A stretch of 64,000 nt of DNA. Source: Ziziphus jujuba (Eukaryota > Streptophyta > Magnoliopsida > Rosales > Rhamnaceae). Positions within the stretch are counted from its first letter, which is position 1; every line of letters starts with the position of its first letter. The position numbers and the translations under genes were made by a program. The stretch is taken from positions 15,955,001-16,019,000 of the forward strand of contig NC_083387.1 of assembly GCF_031755915.1 (NCBI RefSeq). Reading direction: 5' to 3'. The notes beneath the pieces were generated by a model, which was not told where the DNA came from, searched no databases, and worked only from the letters and a program-made list of their open reading frames with translations. Shown piece after piece: positions 45,810 to 58,107 of this stretch.

Positions 45810-46059
45810 GAATCATGTGAATCCCATATTTAGTTTCAACATTAGCCTTCCAAGATAGGTTGGAAACTATCTTCTGAAAGAATATATATATATATATATA
45901 AACTATCTTCTAAGAGAATATATATCTATATATATACACTACAAGAAAACCAATGACAAGTGGGCAATTAATGTGTTGTTTGAAATAAAAGCTGAAGCTT
46001 AACAAAGCATCGTCTGATATTGTGCCATTAAAATTATCAAAAAAAGTTGACGCTTTGGA

Positions 46060-46400
46060 ATTGTCACTAAATATATAGTAACAGCCGAAACTTTTTTAAA
46101 AGATCATCACTAAATGTATATAAATAGCCAATGCTTTTTAAAAAGGCATCGCTAAATGTATAACAATAGGCAATGGTCTTTGAAAAAGCATCGCTAAATA
46201 TACGAAATAGCCGATGCTTTTTTAAAAAGCGTCGCTAAACATATAGCAGTAGCCGATGGTTTTTCAAAAAAGCATCACTAAATACATACCATTAGCCAAC
46301 GCTTTTTTGAAAATAAAGCACTAAATGCATACGAGTAGCCAATGATTTTTTAAAAAAACATCGGCTATTGCCAAAGATTTAGCGACACTTTTTCAATTTT
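46060..46400. repeat. Left subterminal repeats of the CACTA element
   Basis: About seven units of ~42-44 bp built on AGCCGATGCTTTTTTAAAAA followed by GCGTCGCTAAA. Each unit is itself a short inverted repeat (GATGCTTTTT against AAAAAGCATC). These are likely transposase-binding sites. Confidence 0.8.
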
Positions 46401-48054
46401 TAAAAAAATGTTGTCTTTCTTTTATTTTTTTAATTTTGAATAGTACTTTTGAATTTGTCAAATTAGGATTGTTTAATAGCTAGCTTCATGCAAAATGATT
46501 AATAGACAACAAAATTCATATAACTATTTGCATAACAAAATAATATTTCAAATAAATTAAATATTAACTCTTATAATAATTTTACGACTTAATCAACTAT
46601 TTTATATAGTTATGTACAAACAAAAGCAATTAAACTATAATACTCATTTAGCTCTAAATTGATTGACATTATCTTGTCACCAAGTTACATCCTCATACTG
46701 AACATGAAAAATTTATGTTAAAAAATTATTAAAACATATATAAAATAAATAAATATTAATTGGTATAAAGTACTAATGAATTATATTAAAATGTTAAAAC
46801 TAACATTGTTCATAAGTTTTGCCAATGTACATTTCTTCTAATGATATCCTCATTATCATCATGATATAATAACCACATTTGGTGTTCCTAGACTACTTAG
46901 AAGTCTCAATTTACAAACATTAATTTAGATATAATATTAGATAAGAAGTTTATGTGTAAGATAATAAGTATGTAAGTTAATAACTAATAATGCATACTTT
47001 AAATATAATAATTGTCTTTGTGCTAAAATTATAAACATATAATAAACATATACATCCAATTCAAACTCACATAATAATTCAACTTCATCTTATCAACCAA
47101 TAAAATAAAATAAAGCATACATTTTTCAACAACACCAAATCCAACACAATCCCAATATCCAAACCCAAACATAATAGCAAACTTGATGCCAAGTCGGTGA
47201 CCTAATTGAGCAAACTTCAGTTGCTGTGCTAACCCAAAGCATTTCACAACAAGCAACTAACATCAAAAGGAAAGCTCCACCCCATTGCAAAATCAAGAAC
47301 AAAGCCCTAATCCAAAGAAAAATTGCTACAACAATCACAATGCCAATCAAAATCGCCAACAAGATATCAACCCAAGCAAGATTAAGAAAATCCACCGATT
47401 ATATTTGAAGAAAAATCAACGACCAAAGTTTTCTCCACCTCTAACCCATACAACACAGCAACCCAGCAGCTTTCACCGTTCAACCCAATAAGAAATACAC
47501 CAAGAAACCTAGTAAGAAAAAATAAAAAATAGGAAAGATGGCTGAAAAATATTACCTGCAACTAAACCTAAGGCTGTCGTTGTTCAAAAATGGACGGAAA
47601 ACCCGAGAAAATATGTTCGCTAATGCCGACAAAGTAAAAGGAAAGAGAAAACCCAAAAACTCAGTAAAGGGAACCCAAATGTTAAAGACTTAAAGCACAT
47701 TAAACACTTAATGCTTGTACCTGGGTGAAACAAATGGAAATTGAAAAATGCGCTCAATATATTTGTTTAAAATATAGAAGATGAAACAGTGAGATTTGAA
47801 AAACTTGGAGGCCACTACAAATGATTTTAAAATTTAAAATAAAAATTAATTTGCTTAATATTTTATTCATTTCATGTATATTGATACTTATTTTTAATAT
47901 TTTGTTATCTATGAGTAATGTTCTAAATGGTATATTTTTTTGTTAGGCGACCCTTTTATTATAAAAATAGCCCATATCTTTTTAAAGTACTAAAATTTAT
48001 CATGTTTTTATCAACTACCTATTAGTCATATGTGTTACCTATCTATTAAATTAT
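46401..48054. other. CACTA interior, left part
   Basis: AT-rich sequence without a recognised domain. The richest part, 47110-47720, has an 89-codon hydrophobic frame on the - strand (47395-47126) that I cannot relate to any family; it may be a remnant of the element's own gene or of captured host DNA. Confidence 0.35.
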
Positions 48055-48573
48055 TAATTAAATCATCACCAACTCTCCTTCGGGTGTTTTGTTCATTAGT
48101 TCACTATTGGAGTGTGTAATGGCATTGTTGCCAATTTCATCTTCTTCGTCTCCGAATAGTTGTGGCAATCGAAGATCATCTCCATACTCTCTTCCCATGA
48201 AAGGTGGTATATTTACCTTAATGTTTCCAAGATCATCATCTGCTTCCTCTCTCCTATGTCTCTCATGGCTTAACCTCTCTTGGACAGCATACGTTTCATC
48301 CATTCCTTCCTCGAAATCATCTCCAAAATTTTCCTCTTCAAACTCCTCTCTAGGTCATCCACAGCCTCCTCGACTTCGACCTCGACCTCCATAGAATTCT
48401 TACCTCAAATTCGGTCCACCTTAAGATATTTCTAATCTTTTCATCCTTTGATTTATATGGTCAAATTGCGTATTCATCCGCTGTAATTGCTCCAAGACAG
48501 CCCTCATGTCCATATGCTCATCTTCGTTGATCCTTAATGATGGATCTCCTCTTCTCAATCTTGAATTTACCAT
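48055..48573 (-). pseudogene. G7 gag N-terminal fragment
   Basis: It begins MVNSRLRRGDPSLR near 48573, and keeps a Gly/Arg-rich patch, DLGNIKVNIPPFMG and part of the capsid start. It ends abruptly at 48055 in the segment equivalent to RRVGDDLI, where CACTA interior sequence begins. Confidence 0.78.
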
Positions 48574-49717
48574 ATTAGTATGAATAGCACAAAAATAAAA
48601 TAGAATCTCACCAAAGTCACTCCCTCACTTGTTTAACTCAAACAAGGTCTCGACACTCGTGTTTTCACAGTAGTTTCGGCTTTTACCCTCTTTTAAGCTC
48701 ACACTCTCTTGCCTTTTTCCACTCAAAGAATTATCTCAAAGTTCTAATTAAAACACCTATTACATAAACTTATCAACAAAACAGTAGTGAAAAATAAGCA
48801 ATACTGAGTGAATTTTTTAAACACCTAATTCGCGACTTTTCTAAGCAAAAATAAGGCAATTTAACAAAGGAATTTTTGGAACCAATAACAACTGGGCCAG
48901 ATGGTAAGAAATTAAGAATTCAAGAATAAAAATTTAGAAAAATAAATTCAAACATGAATAAGAATCAATTTGAACAAAATTAAAGAATAGTTTTGGTTGT
49001 TGTTCTTGTAATTCAAGTTTTTGTATCAATTCCTTTAACTAATTTTAATCTAAATAATTTAAGCACTCAAAATTCAAATATCCAGCAACAAAAATAAATC
49101 TCCAGCAACTCCAAATATTGAATAAATAATCAACAAATCAGCAGTTTCAAGAAAATTTCCAGTAATAATTTTCATCACCACATTCAACAAACTGATTTTT
49201 TTTTTATTTATTCGGCTTTCCTTTTTTCTTTTTCTTTTTTTTTAACTCACAGAACTTAAAACAACTGCATTAGCAAGAATCAACACCAAAATTTACAATT
49301 CCAACACCAAATAACCACCAAACCCATGACCTTCAAAACAAAATACAAATGTGCAGTTTTTTTTTTTATATGTTGCTGTAAACACACTTCTTTTCTCTTT
49401 TTTTTTTTTGGGGGGGGGGGGGAGAATAAATGAATGCAAATATTTAAGATCAAAAACAGCAAAGAAAAATCAACAATAAACTAAATTACCAAGAACAATA
49501 ATGAAAAGCATCCAACAAACTAGGAAACAAAATTACGGTAGAATAAGAAAAACCTAATTTGACTATGAATGAATTTTTTTTCTTTTTAAAATATGTAGAA
49601 TGTGTATGATGATAGAAACAACCTTAACCTAATGCTAAAGTTGAAGAATAACATAAAAAAAAAATAAAGCAAATAAAGATAGATCGAACCTGAACAAAAT
49701 TTGGCTCTAATACCAAA

Positions 49718-50692
49718 TAATACGAACCTAGGACGACTTGTGCCTAAACTCGTATTATATTAGCCCGGAGCTAATTATATTCAAGTTCTAATAGTCATCT
49801 CAACCCCTAACCAACCTGTGATTAAGAACTTTGGTATACTGAAGATGCCACAATAGGTAATGGATATCCTATTGATAAGTTAAATTATAATATTCATTCA
49901 CTAATAGTGTTTTAGGCTTTCAAAGAAAATAAAGAGGATTCAATTTCACAAATAATTTTCTGTATGAATAATGTACTGAATATTATTAATAAAACAAGCC
50001 CTTAAATAGGCTAAAAAGTTATAAAATAAAACCCTAATTAACTCGGTAAAATCGGCCACCAAAAGAAAAGGAAACAAGTTGGCCAAATTTACACTACTTT
50101 CCTAAACTAATTTTATTAATTAATTCCTTTATTTTGAATTAGAAATGCAGTGAAAATAATAAAAAAATAACTTTCCTAAGTTGATTTGTCCAGCCAATAA
50201 ATAAATAAAAACCAAAAAGTCAAATGAAAATTAGGAAATGAGTTGACTAATTTGACAACTAAGCTAACTTACGTCTGATGTCTGAGCTAACTTATGTCTA
50301 ATGTCCGAGCTAACTTATATTTGCCTGTTGTCCTAGCAAACTTATGTCTGATGTCTGAAGTCCAATTTCCAATGACAGATATCCGATGTATGGATGTCTG
50401 ATCGAAGTCCGATGTCCAATGTCAGATGTCCGATGTAAAATGTCCGATGTATGATGTCTGATGATAGCTACCCGGGTCTATATCAGCCTCCACCACTTGG
50501 ATGCTTAAAACAGACCTTGTATCTTCGGGTATGAACAAGCCCTTTTGAGAATGAATTACTCCCTAAATAAAAGCAGCAAGGTTGTCCTTAAACCTCTTAG
50601 ATTGAGCCCTAGTGATCGGTTCAGTCTTTATCCGTATTGGGTCAACACCCCAGTGGGTTGTCGGTTATGCGGGCATGCATGGATTCTCATCA
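49718..50692 (-). repeat. G7 5' LTR, type B variant
   Basis: 975 bp. It has a TCCGA minisatellite at 50262-50470 next to a GATAGCTACCCGGGTC segment also seen in the type A LTR of G2, so it is intermediate between the two LTR types. Confidence 0.8.
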
Positions 50693-50769
50693 AATTGGTT
50701 AACTATTTTGCTTTATATTGCTAATTAATATATTTAATATATATATATAACATAAAATTTATTAAAATT

Positions 50770-53700
50770 TTAAAAATATGTATAAAAGCCGTTGCTTTTT
50801 AACAAAAAAGCATCACCTAAACCCATTCAAAATTTTAAAAAATAAAGTTATAATATTTTATTGATTTAAAAATAATTAATTTAAAATTAAAACACAAATA
50901 AATTAAATTAATAGATTAATTATTTTGCTTCACATTGCTTATTAATATATTTACAATTTATACAAATTTAAATAGAACATAAAATGTATTAAAATTTAAA
51001 AAATTTATACTAAAGCCGACATTTTTTTTATCACAAAAGCATCGCGTAAAATGATTTAAATTGAAAATAATTAAACCTATCATATTTTATTAATTTAATT
51101 AATTAACTAATTAAAAATCGAAAACATATAATTAAATGAATAGATTAATTATTTTGCTTTATATTGCTATTTAATATATTTATTATTTATATACATATAA
51201 ATAAAACATAAAATTTATTACAATTTCAAAAATTTATACAAAAGCCGATGTTTTCTAACCCAAAAGCATCACCTAAACCCATTCAAAATTTAAAATAATT
51301 AAATTATAATATTTTATTAATATAAAAAATAATTATTTTAAAATTGAAATCCAAATAAATTAACTAATAGATTAATTATTTTGCTTCACATTGTTTATAA
51401 TATATTTACGATTATACAAATATGAATAAAATATAAAATATATTAAAATTTCAAAAATTCTTACCAAAATCGGTGCTTCTTATTATAAAAGCATCACCCA
51501 AAACCATTTAAATTTGAATTAACTAAATATATCATATTTTATTAATTTAAAAAATAGTTAATTTAAAATTGAAAACATGTAAATTAAATATGGAAAAGCA
51601 TCATTGTTTTAATATCTAGCGATGTTTTTTTAAAAAGGCATGGCCTTTTCTTGTATCTAGCGATGTTTATTAACTAAAAATGTTGCATTTTCCTGTATCT
51701 AGTGACGCTTTTTAAAAGCATCACATTTTAGTCTATCTAGCAATGTTTTTCTATAGAGAAGCATCGCGTGTTTTATATTTAGTGATGCTTTTTGAAAAAG
51801 TATCGCCAATTTTCTGTAATTAGCGATGATTCTGACAAAAACAATCGCCTAAACCCATTCAAAATTTTAAAAAATAAAATTATAATATTTTATTGATTTA
51901 AAAATAATTATTTAAAATTAAAACATAAATAAATTAAATGAATAGATTAATTGTTTTATTTTAAATTGCTTATTATGCCTTTACTATTTATGCAAATATA
52001 AATAAAACATAAAATGTATAAAAATTTAAAAAATTCATGTCAAAGCCGATGTTTTTTATCACAAAAGCATAGTATAAAACCATTTAAATTGAAAATAATT
52101 AAATTTATCATATTTTATTAATTTTAAAAATAATTACTTTAAAATTGAAGCAGGAATAAATTAAACAAGGGATTAATTATTTTGCCTTATCATACTTTAT
52201 TACTTTAACAAATAATCAATTTAAAACTGATACACAAATAAATTAGATGAATAGATTAATAATTTTACTTCATATTGCTAATTAATATATTTACTATGTA
52301 TATACACATAAATAAAACATAAAATGTATTAAAATTTCAAAATTTCACAAAAAAGACGATGTTTTTGATAAAAAAAAAAAAGTCGCCTAAACCTTTCAAA
52401 ATTTAAAATAATTAAAGTAGCATATTTTATTAATTTAAAAAATAATGAATTTAAATTTGACAAATAAATTCAATGAATAGGTTAATTATTTTGTTTTATA
52501 TTACTAATTAATATATTTAATATTTATATATATATAATACAAAATTTTAAAAAATTTGTATACAAGCCATGTAAAAAGCATCGCCAAAACCCATTTAAAA
52601 ATATTTATTGATTTAAAAAATAATTAATTTAAAATTGAAACACAAAAATTAAATTAATAGATTAATTAGTTTGCTTCATATTACTTATTAATATACTTAT
52701 TATTTATATAAATATAGGTAAAGCATAAAATGTATTAAATTTAAAAAATTCATATAAAAGCCGGTTGTTTTTTTATCACAAAAGCATCCTATAAAACAAA
52801 TTAAATTGAAAATAATTAAATCTATTGTATTTTACTAATTTAATGAATTAACTAATTTAAAAGTGATAACATATAATTAAATGAATAAATTATTTATTTT
52901 GTTTTGTATCGCAATTTAATATATTTACTATTTATATACACATAAATAAAACATAAAATTTTAAAATTTCAAAAATTTATACTAAACCCAACACTTTTTA
53001 ACCGAAAAGTATCACTTAAACTCATTCAAAATTTAAAATAATTAAATTATAATATTTTATTAACTTATAAAATAATTAATTTAAAATTGAAATACAAATA
53101 AATTAATTGAATATATTAATTATTTTGCTTCTTATTGCTTATAATATATTTATGATTTATACAAATATAAATATATTAACATTCAAAAATTCTTACCAAA
53201 ACTGATGTTTTTTATCATAAAAGCATCGCCCAAAACTATTTAAATTTGAATTTAATTAAATATATCATATTTTATTAATTTAAAATTAAAAACATATAAA
53301 TTAAATGAATAGATTAATTATTTTGTTTCATATTACTATTCAATATATTTACTATACATATAAATAAAACATAAAATTTATTAAAATTTATAAAATTTAT
53401 ACAAAAGCTAACACTTGTTAACCAAAAAGCTTTGCTAAACCCATTCAAAATTTAAAATAATTAAATTATAATATTTTATTGATTTAAAAAGTAATTAATT
53501 TAAAATTGAAAAACAAATAAATTAAATGAATAGATTAATTAATCTGCATCACATTGCTTGTTAATATATTTACTATTTCTATACACATAAATAAATAAAA
53601 AATTCATTAAAATTTCAAAAATTTGTACAAAAGCCAACCCTTTTTAGCCAAAAGGCCTTGCCTAAACCCATTTGAAATTCAAAAAAATAGAATAATAATA
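50770..53700. repeat. CACTA interior tandem array, ~225-bp units
   Basis: About twelve diverged units, each with an AAAGCCGATG...AAAAGCATC hairpin core followed by a long AT-rich tail (TTAATTATTTTGCTTCATATTGC-type). Cores start near 50785, 51014, 51243, 51467, 51823, 52043, 52353, 52563, 52758, 52985, 53205, 53404 and 53627. Two core types, one followed by AAACCCATTCAAAAT and one by AAACCATTTAAAT, largely alternate. Confidence 0.75.
51590..51840. repeat. Short hairpin repeats within the CACTA array
   Basis: Six ~42-bp units of the subterminal type (TAGCGATGTTTTTTTAAAAA-like) interrupt the ~225-bp array. Confidence 0.65.
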
Positions 53701-53734
53701 TTTTATTAATTTTATTAGAATAAGTTTTGAAAAA

Positions 53735-54027
53735 AAAAATGTAATAGCCAAGGCTTTCTTCACAAAAGCGTCTTCCAATATCAATATTTTTACAGACGCT
53801 TTACTTATACAAGCATCGGCTAATGTTTCTATTCAAAAAACAAACGATGCAGAGAGAAAGTGTTATGTATTGTTGTTATTAGGTGGCGTCTATATTATAA
53901 AAGCATGGTTTGATTTTAGCATTATAGCTGACACTTTACTCTCAGTGTTGCAGCTTTGTTTTGGCAGATGCAGATTTTGTATAGCGTCGCGTAATTAGTA
54001 TCGCTAGTTTTATATTTTGGCGTAGTG
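53735..54027. repeat. Right subterminal region of the CACTA element
   Basis: Contains GCCAAGGCTTTCTTCACAAA and ACGCTTTACTTATACAAGC hairpin units and ends in TTTTGGCGTAGTG. Confidence 0.7.
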
Positions 54028-55237
54028 ATGTAGATACAAATTTTCTCTCTTGGGAACTATCTCCCAATTTATTCTGAGAGACATGATGATATGGATAACA
54101 AAATGGGATCCACATATAATTTAACCATTTTGTTTTGCATGTTAATATTTTCTTAATATATATATATATATATATAGTTAATACTGAAAACTTAAAATGA
54201 GAACGTGAACAAGGTAAGCATTAATATTTTTAATGGGATTATATGGGTCTCATTTTTAGTCTTTACATCATCATATTTCCTAGAATAAGCAAATATAGTT
54301 CCAAGGAGGGCAATCTATATATAAAGTCAATTTCAAATGAGGTCAGTTTTAAGGTTTTGACACCACATCTTTTGTTATTAGATATCGGATCACATGAAAA
54401 GCTAGAATTTAAAATTGATGGTAAATATGAATTTAATGACATAATAAAATTTTATTTGGAAAAAATAAACCTTCTAAGAACCCAAATAGACATAAATATA
54501 ATTTTTAATATCAGCTCTTAAAGCGATCCAAAAGCTAAAAGGAAAGTCCTGATGGTAAGTTTATAAGAAGGTTGACTTAATGAAAGCCCAATTGCATGCG
54601 CGCGCACACACACACACTCACACACATATATATATATAGTTCTCACATCCAGATCATCTTGATGGAAAACTATCATAATATCCCATATCAGTTATTAAAT
54701 TTTTTTAAAATTTGAAATTTAAAAATATATTTTAGGTTTACATAAAGTTCTGACAGTGTTCATCTTACCTTCTAGAATCTTGATATTTTACAAGATTCAT
54801 ATATAAACCTTTGAAATAATTTTATGACTAATAATAATGATTGAGATGGAAAATCCATTAAAACAACCGGATTGAAAACTACCTATATTTATACTATATA
54901 AGGTGATCGAAAGTCGGAGTGGAAAATAATAGTTGCTTAATGTGGAAGTATTCCTCAATCTAAAGAAGGTTTTAAATCTTAACAAAATTATATACAAGAC
55001 AAGCATGACGCTTTTTAAAATCAAATCAAGACTTAAAGGCTATCACTGCTTCTCTTCTTGTTATATTTGGAGTTGAATTAATTCTTCAACATTTCGTGAC
55101 TGGTGCTATGCTAAAGTGCCATATGGTATAAGGTGGCAAGGTGCCGTGTACGAAAAAGGTGCTATCCATGAAAGTTCAATAACGTGTATACAAAAAGGTC
55201 ATCATTTGTGATATATATATATATATATATATATATG

Positions 55238-55284
<47 letters not shown>

Positions 55285-55440
55285 TTTGTATCGTAATTCA
55301 TGCGGTCTTCATTTATTACCAAGAATAAAAATTAAAAAATTCATCGTTCTCACCAACCACTGGGAAACCTTTCTTTTTTTTTCTTTTTTTTTTTTTTTTT
55401 GGGGGGGTAAATAACCACTGGGAAACTTTGCCAAGGTAAA
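54028..55440. other. AT-rich stretch with microsatellites
   Basis: No credible gene. Simple repeats include (CA)n/(TA)n at 54600-54640 and the compound (AT)n(GT)n at 55211-55282. A 92-codon frame at 54243 shows no recognisable domain. Confidence 0.5.
55211..55282. repeat. Compound AT/GT microsatellite
   Basis: About 13 AT units (55211-55236) then about 21 GT units (55240-55282). Confidence 0.95.
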
Positions 55441-56499
55441 GGAGATATAAATATATCCCTGGTTTGGTTTTTCAACTGTAAACGTCATTAATGTGGATAA
55501 ACAGATAAGTGTAGGGTCCACCTAGTAAAAACCGGAAAGTAAACGAAAATCAACTACTTAATTTCTTGAGGAGCTAGCAAGCCTATTTTAGCAGAGGATC
55601 CAATAGGAAAACTCATGAGTTCGGCAAGACATATATGCTATCGTCACATGCATATATAAGGAGACGATATAATTTGACTTTTTATGTTTTAGTATTACAT
55701 AAGTTGAACTTATCATTGTTTATGTGGATTATTAGAATCGCTTAAGGTACCAAAAAAACGTAAATTTTGGAAACTTTTTCTTTCTTTTGTCACGAATTAT
55801 AATATATTTCAAATTTAAAAAAAGGAAAATTCCACTTAAGTCTAGTTTAATAAGGATCTAAGGATGTATTTTTTAGCGATTTTATTATCAAGCCAAACCT
55901 ATGAATAGGAACCCCATTTAGTTCATATCAGTTGATAAATTTCTATTGTTTGGTTCCCACGGAAATCTGAGCAAAAGAGGAAATTAAATTTTTAAGGTCT
56001 CATTTTTTTGTCTTGAAATATGTGGAAATCTAAATTTGTTTATCAAACAGTAAATTTTGTTTACAGCCTTTCAGTTTTACCATTATTTTACTTAGACTTA
56101 GTATTTCTGAAAAATCATCTTTTGTTTGGTTAATGTTGCTATATTTAAGATGTTAATGGTATATAGGAACTTGTTGAGGCATTAATTTTGAAAATTATAA
56201 AGTAGATAGAAAATACCAAGTTTTGGGTAAGTAAGCTATAAGAAATTATATTTGATTTGAGCAGTAACTAGATAATCTAGGTCTAAATTGTTGTTGATAA
56301 TGTGTTCCTAAAGTTTACTAGGATCTATTACAAGGTTCAATTTTATAAATTGATTATAGGTTGAAAATTTTCAATTTTGGGCACAGTATATTTAGAGCTC
56401 ACATTATAATTAGTCTCTTTGGTGACCAACTTTGGTAATTAGAGAATGATAAAAGTGATTTTAAGATATTTTATTTGCACAAATATCTTTATTTTTATT
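55441..56499. other. Stretch without recognised gene
   Basis: AT-rich with only short frames. Homology to family U may begin in its right part but I cannot set a boundary. Confidence 0.4.
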
Positions 56500-57960
56500 T
56501 TCGGAGGTCTAAAAAATGTTCATGTTATATTTTAGGCATTGAAACTAAAACTAGAGGCGATTCTACAGAGAATCAAGATTGAGTTGTAATCTGTGAGTGG
56601 ACTTTTCTTTTTAGGCATGTTAAATTTATGTTTCTTAGTTTTGAAGTTTTATAGAAATTTTGATCAATTATGGTTATATAATTATATATGTTGTTATATA
56701 TGAACATGTATAAATGTTATTATTTCATGTGATTTTTGGCAAGTTTTAAATGTTTTTAAATTCTAATATGCTTATGGTGAAATTGTGGATCTTGAAATTG
56801 AAAAAGTTTTAGTAATTGGATTGGTTATTACTATAAAACTTTATATGATGATATTTTTTGCGTAAAAAAAAAAAATTACTTATGGATTTGATTATTTTAT
56901 TTACCCTATACATAAATGATTTGCATATGATATGCCAAATATTTATATTGAATATTTGGATATGGATATAAAGGAATAGTTAATATTTTTGTCATGAGAT
57001 ACACGTAGATTTGTGATATTGTATGCCAAACTATACCATGATTACGAATATGGATATGGATACGGTTATGGATACAGTTGTGATTATATATGTATATATA
57101 TTATTCAACCCTTTGTTATTATGTTGTAATGTAGAGACTGGTTGAGAGGTCACAGTTCTACGATGCTTTTGGGATGCCGAGGGTCATTCGATAGTTTCTC
57201 CTCTTCCATTGGCTCTACAATGCCTTAGGATGCTAAGGACAGAATTTAGTATTAGGAATGACACAAAGATTCTGGTATAATATGCATTATGATTATGAAA
57301 TTATTATTTTTGCTTACGAATTATTCCGAAAAACATAATTTATTTATTTAAGTACAGGAGTTTATGATTAGTATCGTATTTATAAATACTTTAATATGAA
57401 ATATGAAATTCACTAGATTTTTAGGGGAATTCATGAATTTTTGAAAGATATTTTGGAAAGCAGAAGAACTTTCAAAAGAATGAAAGCGAGATTTTGAGAG
57501 AAATGTTTTGAAGAAAAATGATTATTTTCTATTATTGTTTTATTCCACTTACTGAGTTTCTCTTACAATTTTATTTTTAAATTGTTTCTCTAGACCTCAG
57601 CTAGTAGGTTATATACATTACGTCCAAGTATCTTTGTTGTTCGTATGTTATTCCAATATTGCTAATATATTATTCTTTTTTGTTGATTTTGATGATAGTA
57701 AATATTTTTTTCTTATTTCTAATGTATACATTAAATTAAGCACTTTCGGTATCTTGTATTTATTCATTTGTACTCCTTAAATTACTTTGCTGAATTAACC
57801 TATGATCCTTATGTTATCTTTGACTGATAGTTTTGAGAGAATTCTATTAAAAATATTTACAGAGAGTTTTACTGGATTTTTGATAGGGCTTTCCTAGGTG
57901 GAATCATTTTGGATGCTTAAAAAGGATCTCGGGAGCTATCTTGTCATTGAATAACATTGT
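56500..57960 (+). repeat. Family U copy 2, partial
   Basis: 57130-57260 (CTACGATGCTTTTGGGATGC, TTCTCCTCTTCC), 57545-57625 (CTTACTGAGTTTCTC, TCAGCTAGTAGG) and 57870-57935 (CTGGATTTTTGATAGGGC, CTTTCCTAGGTGG) follow the order of family U copy 1 and of the reversed tandem units. Heavily diverged; ends are approximate. Confidence 0.4.
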
Positions 57961-58107
57961 AAAAATACAATTTTGGCCTTTATAACTATTAAACAATGCT
58001 AAAAACTAACAAAAACTAGCAGATATGTCTCTTTTTATATATAGATTTTAAAAACTAAAGGGAGGTGAATGATGATTTTTCAAAAGCATGAGATCTAAGT
58101 GAAATAT

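Larger units (their letters stand above)
48055..50692 (-). mobile_element. G7: gypsy remnant inside the CACTA element
   Basis: A gag 5' fragment (48055-48573), a leader (48574-49703), a primer site (49704-49715, TGGTATTAGAGC, one mismatch) and a 5' LTR (49718-50692) on the - strand. The element is cut off in gag at its left side. The gag fragment has an internal deletion (GKSDPEAYLEWEE region missing) and frame changes. The LTR ends with TGATGAGAATCC on the - strand. Confidence 0.82.
45937..54027. mobile_element. CACTA-type DNA transposon, non-autonomous, containing G7
   Basis: Left end CACTACAAGAAAACC, right end (reversed) CACTACGCCAAAATAT; both are typical CACTA termini. Flanking trinucleotides are ATA and ATG, one mismatch from a 3-bp target duplication. 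Subterminal regions are packed with GATGC...GCATCGCTAAA repeats on both sides, as in this superfamily. I find no transposase. Total length is 8091 bp including the G7 remnant of about 2.6 kb. It may be a deletion derivative moved by a distant autonomous relative. Confidence 0.75.

Noticed and set aside
47126..47395. Hydrophobic 89-codon frame as a membrane protein gene
   Set aside because: It lies within a DNA transposon, has no recognisable family, and short hydrophobic frames are common in AT-rich DNA.
54243..54521. 92-codon frame as a host gene
   Set aside because: No domain, no neighbouring exons, and composition as expected from AT-rich background.
55184..55414. Frame with a Val-Cys repeat
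   Set aside because: It is the translation of a GT microsatellite.
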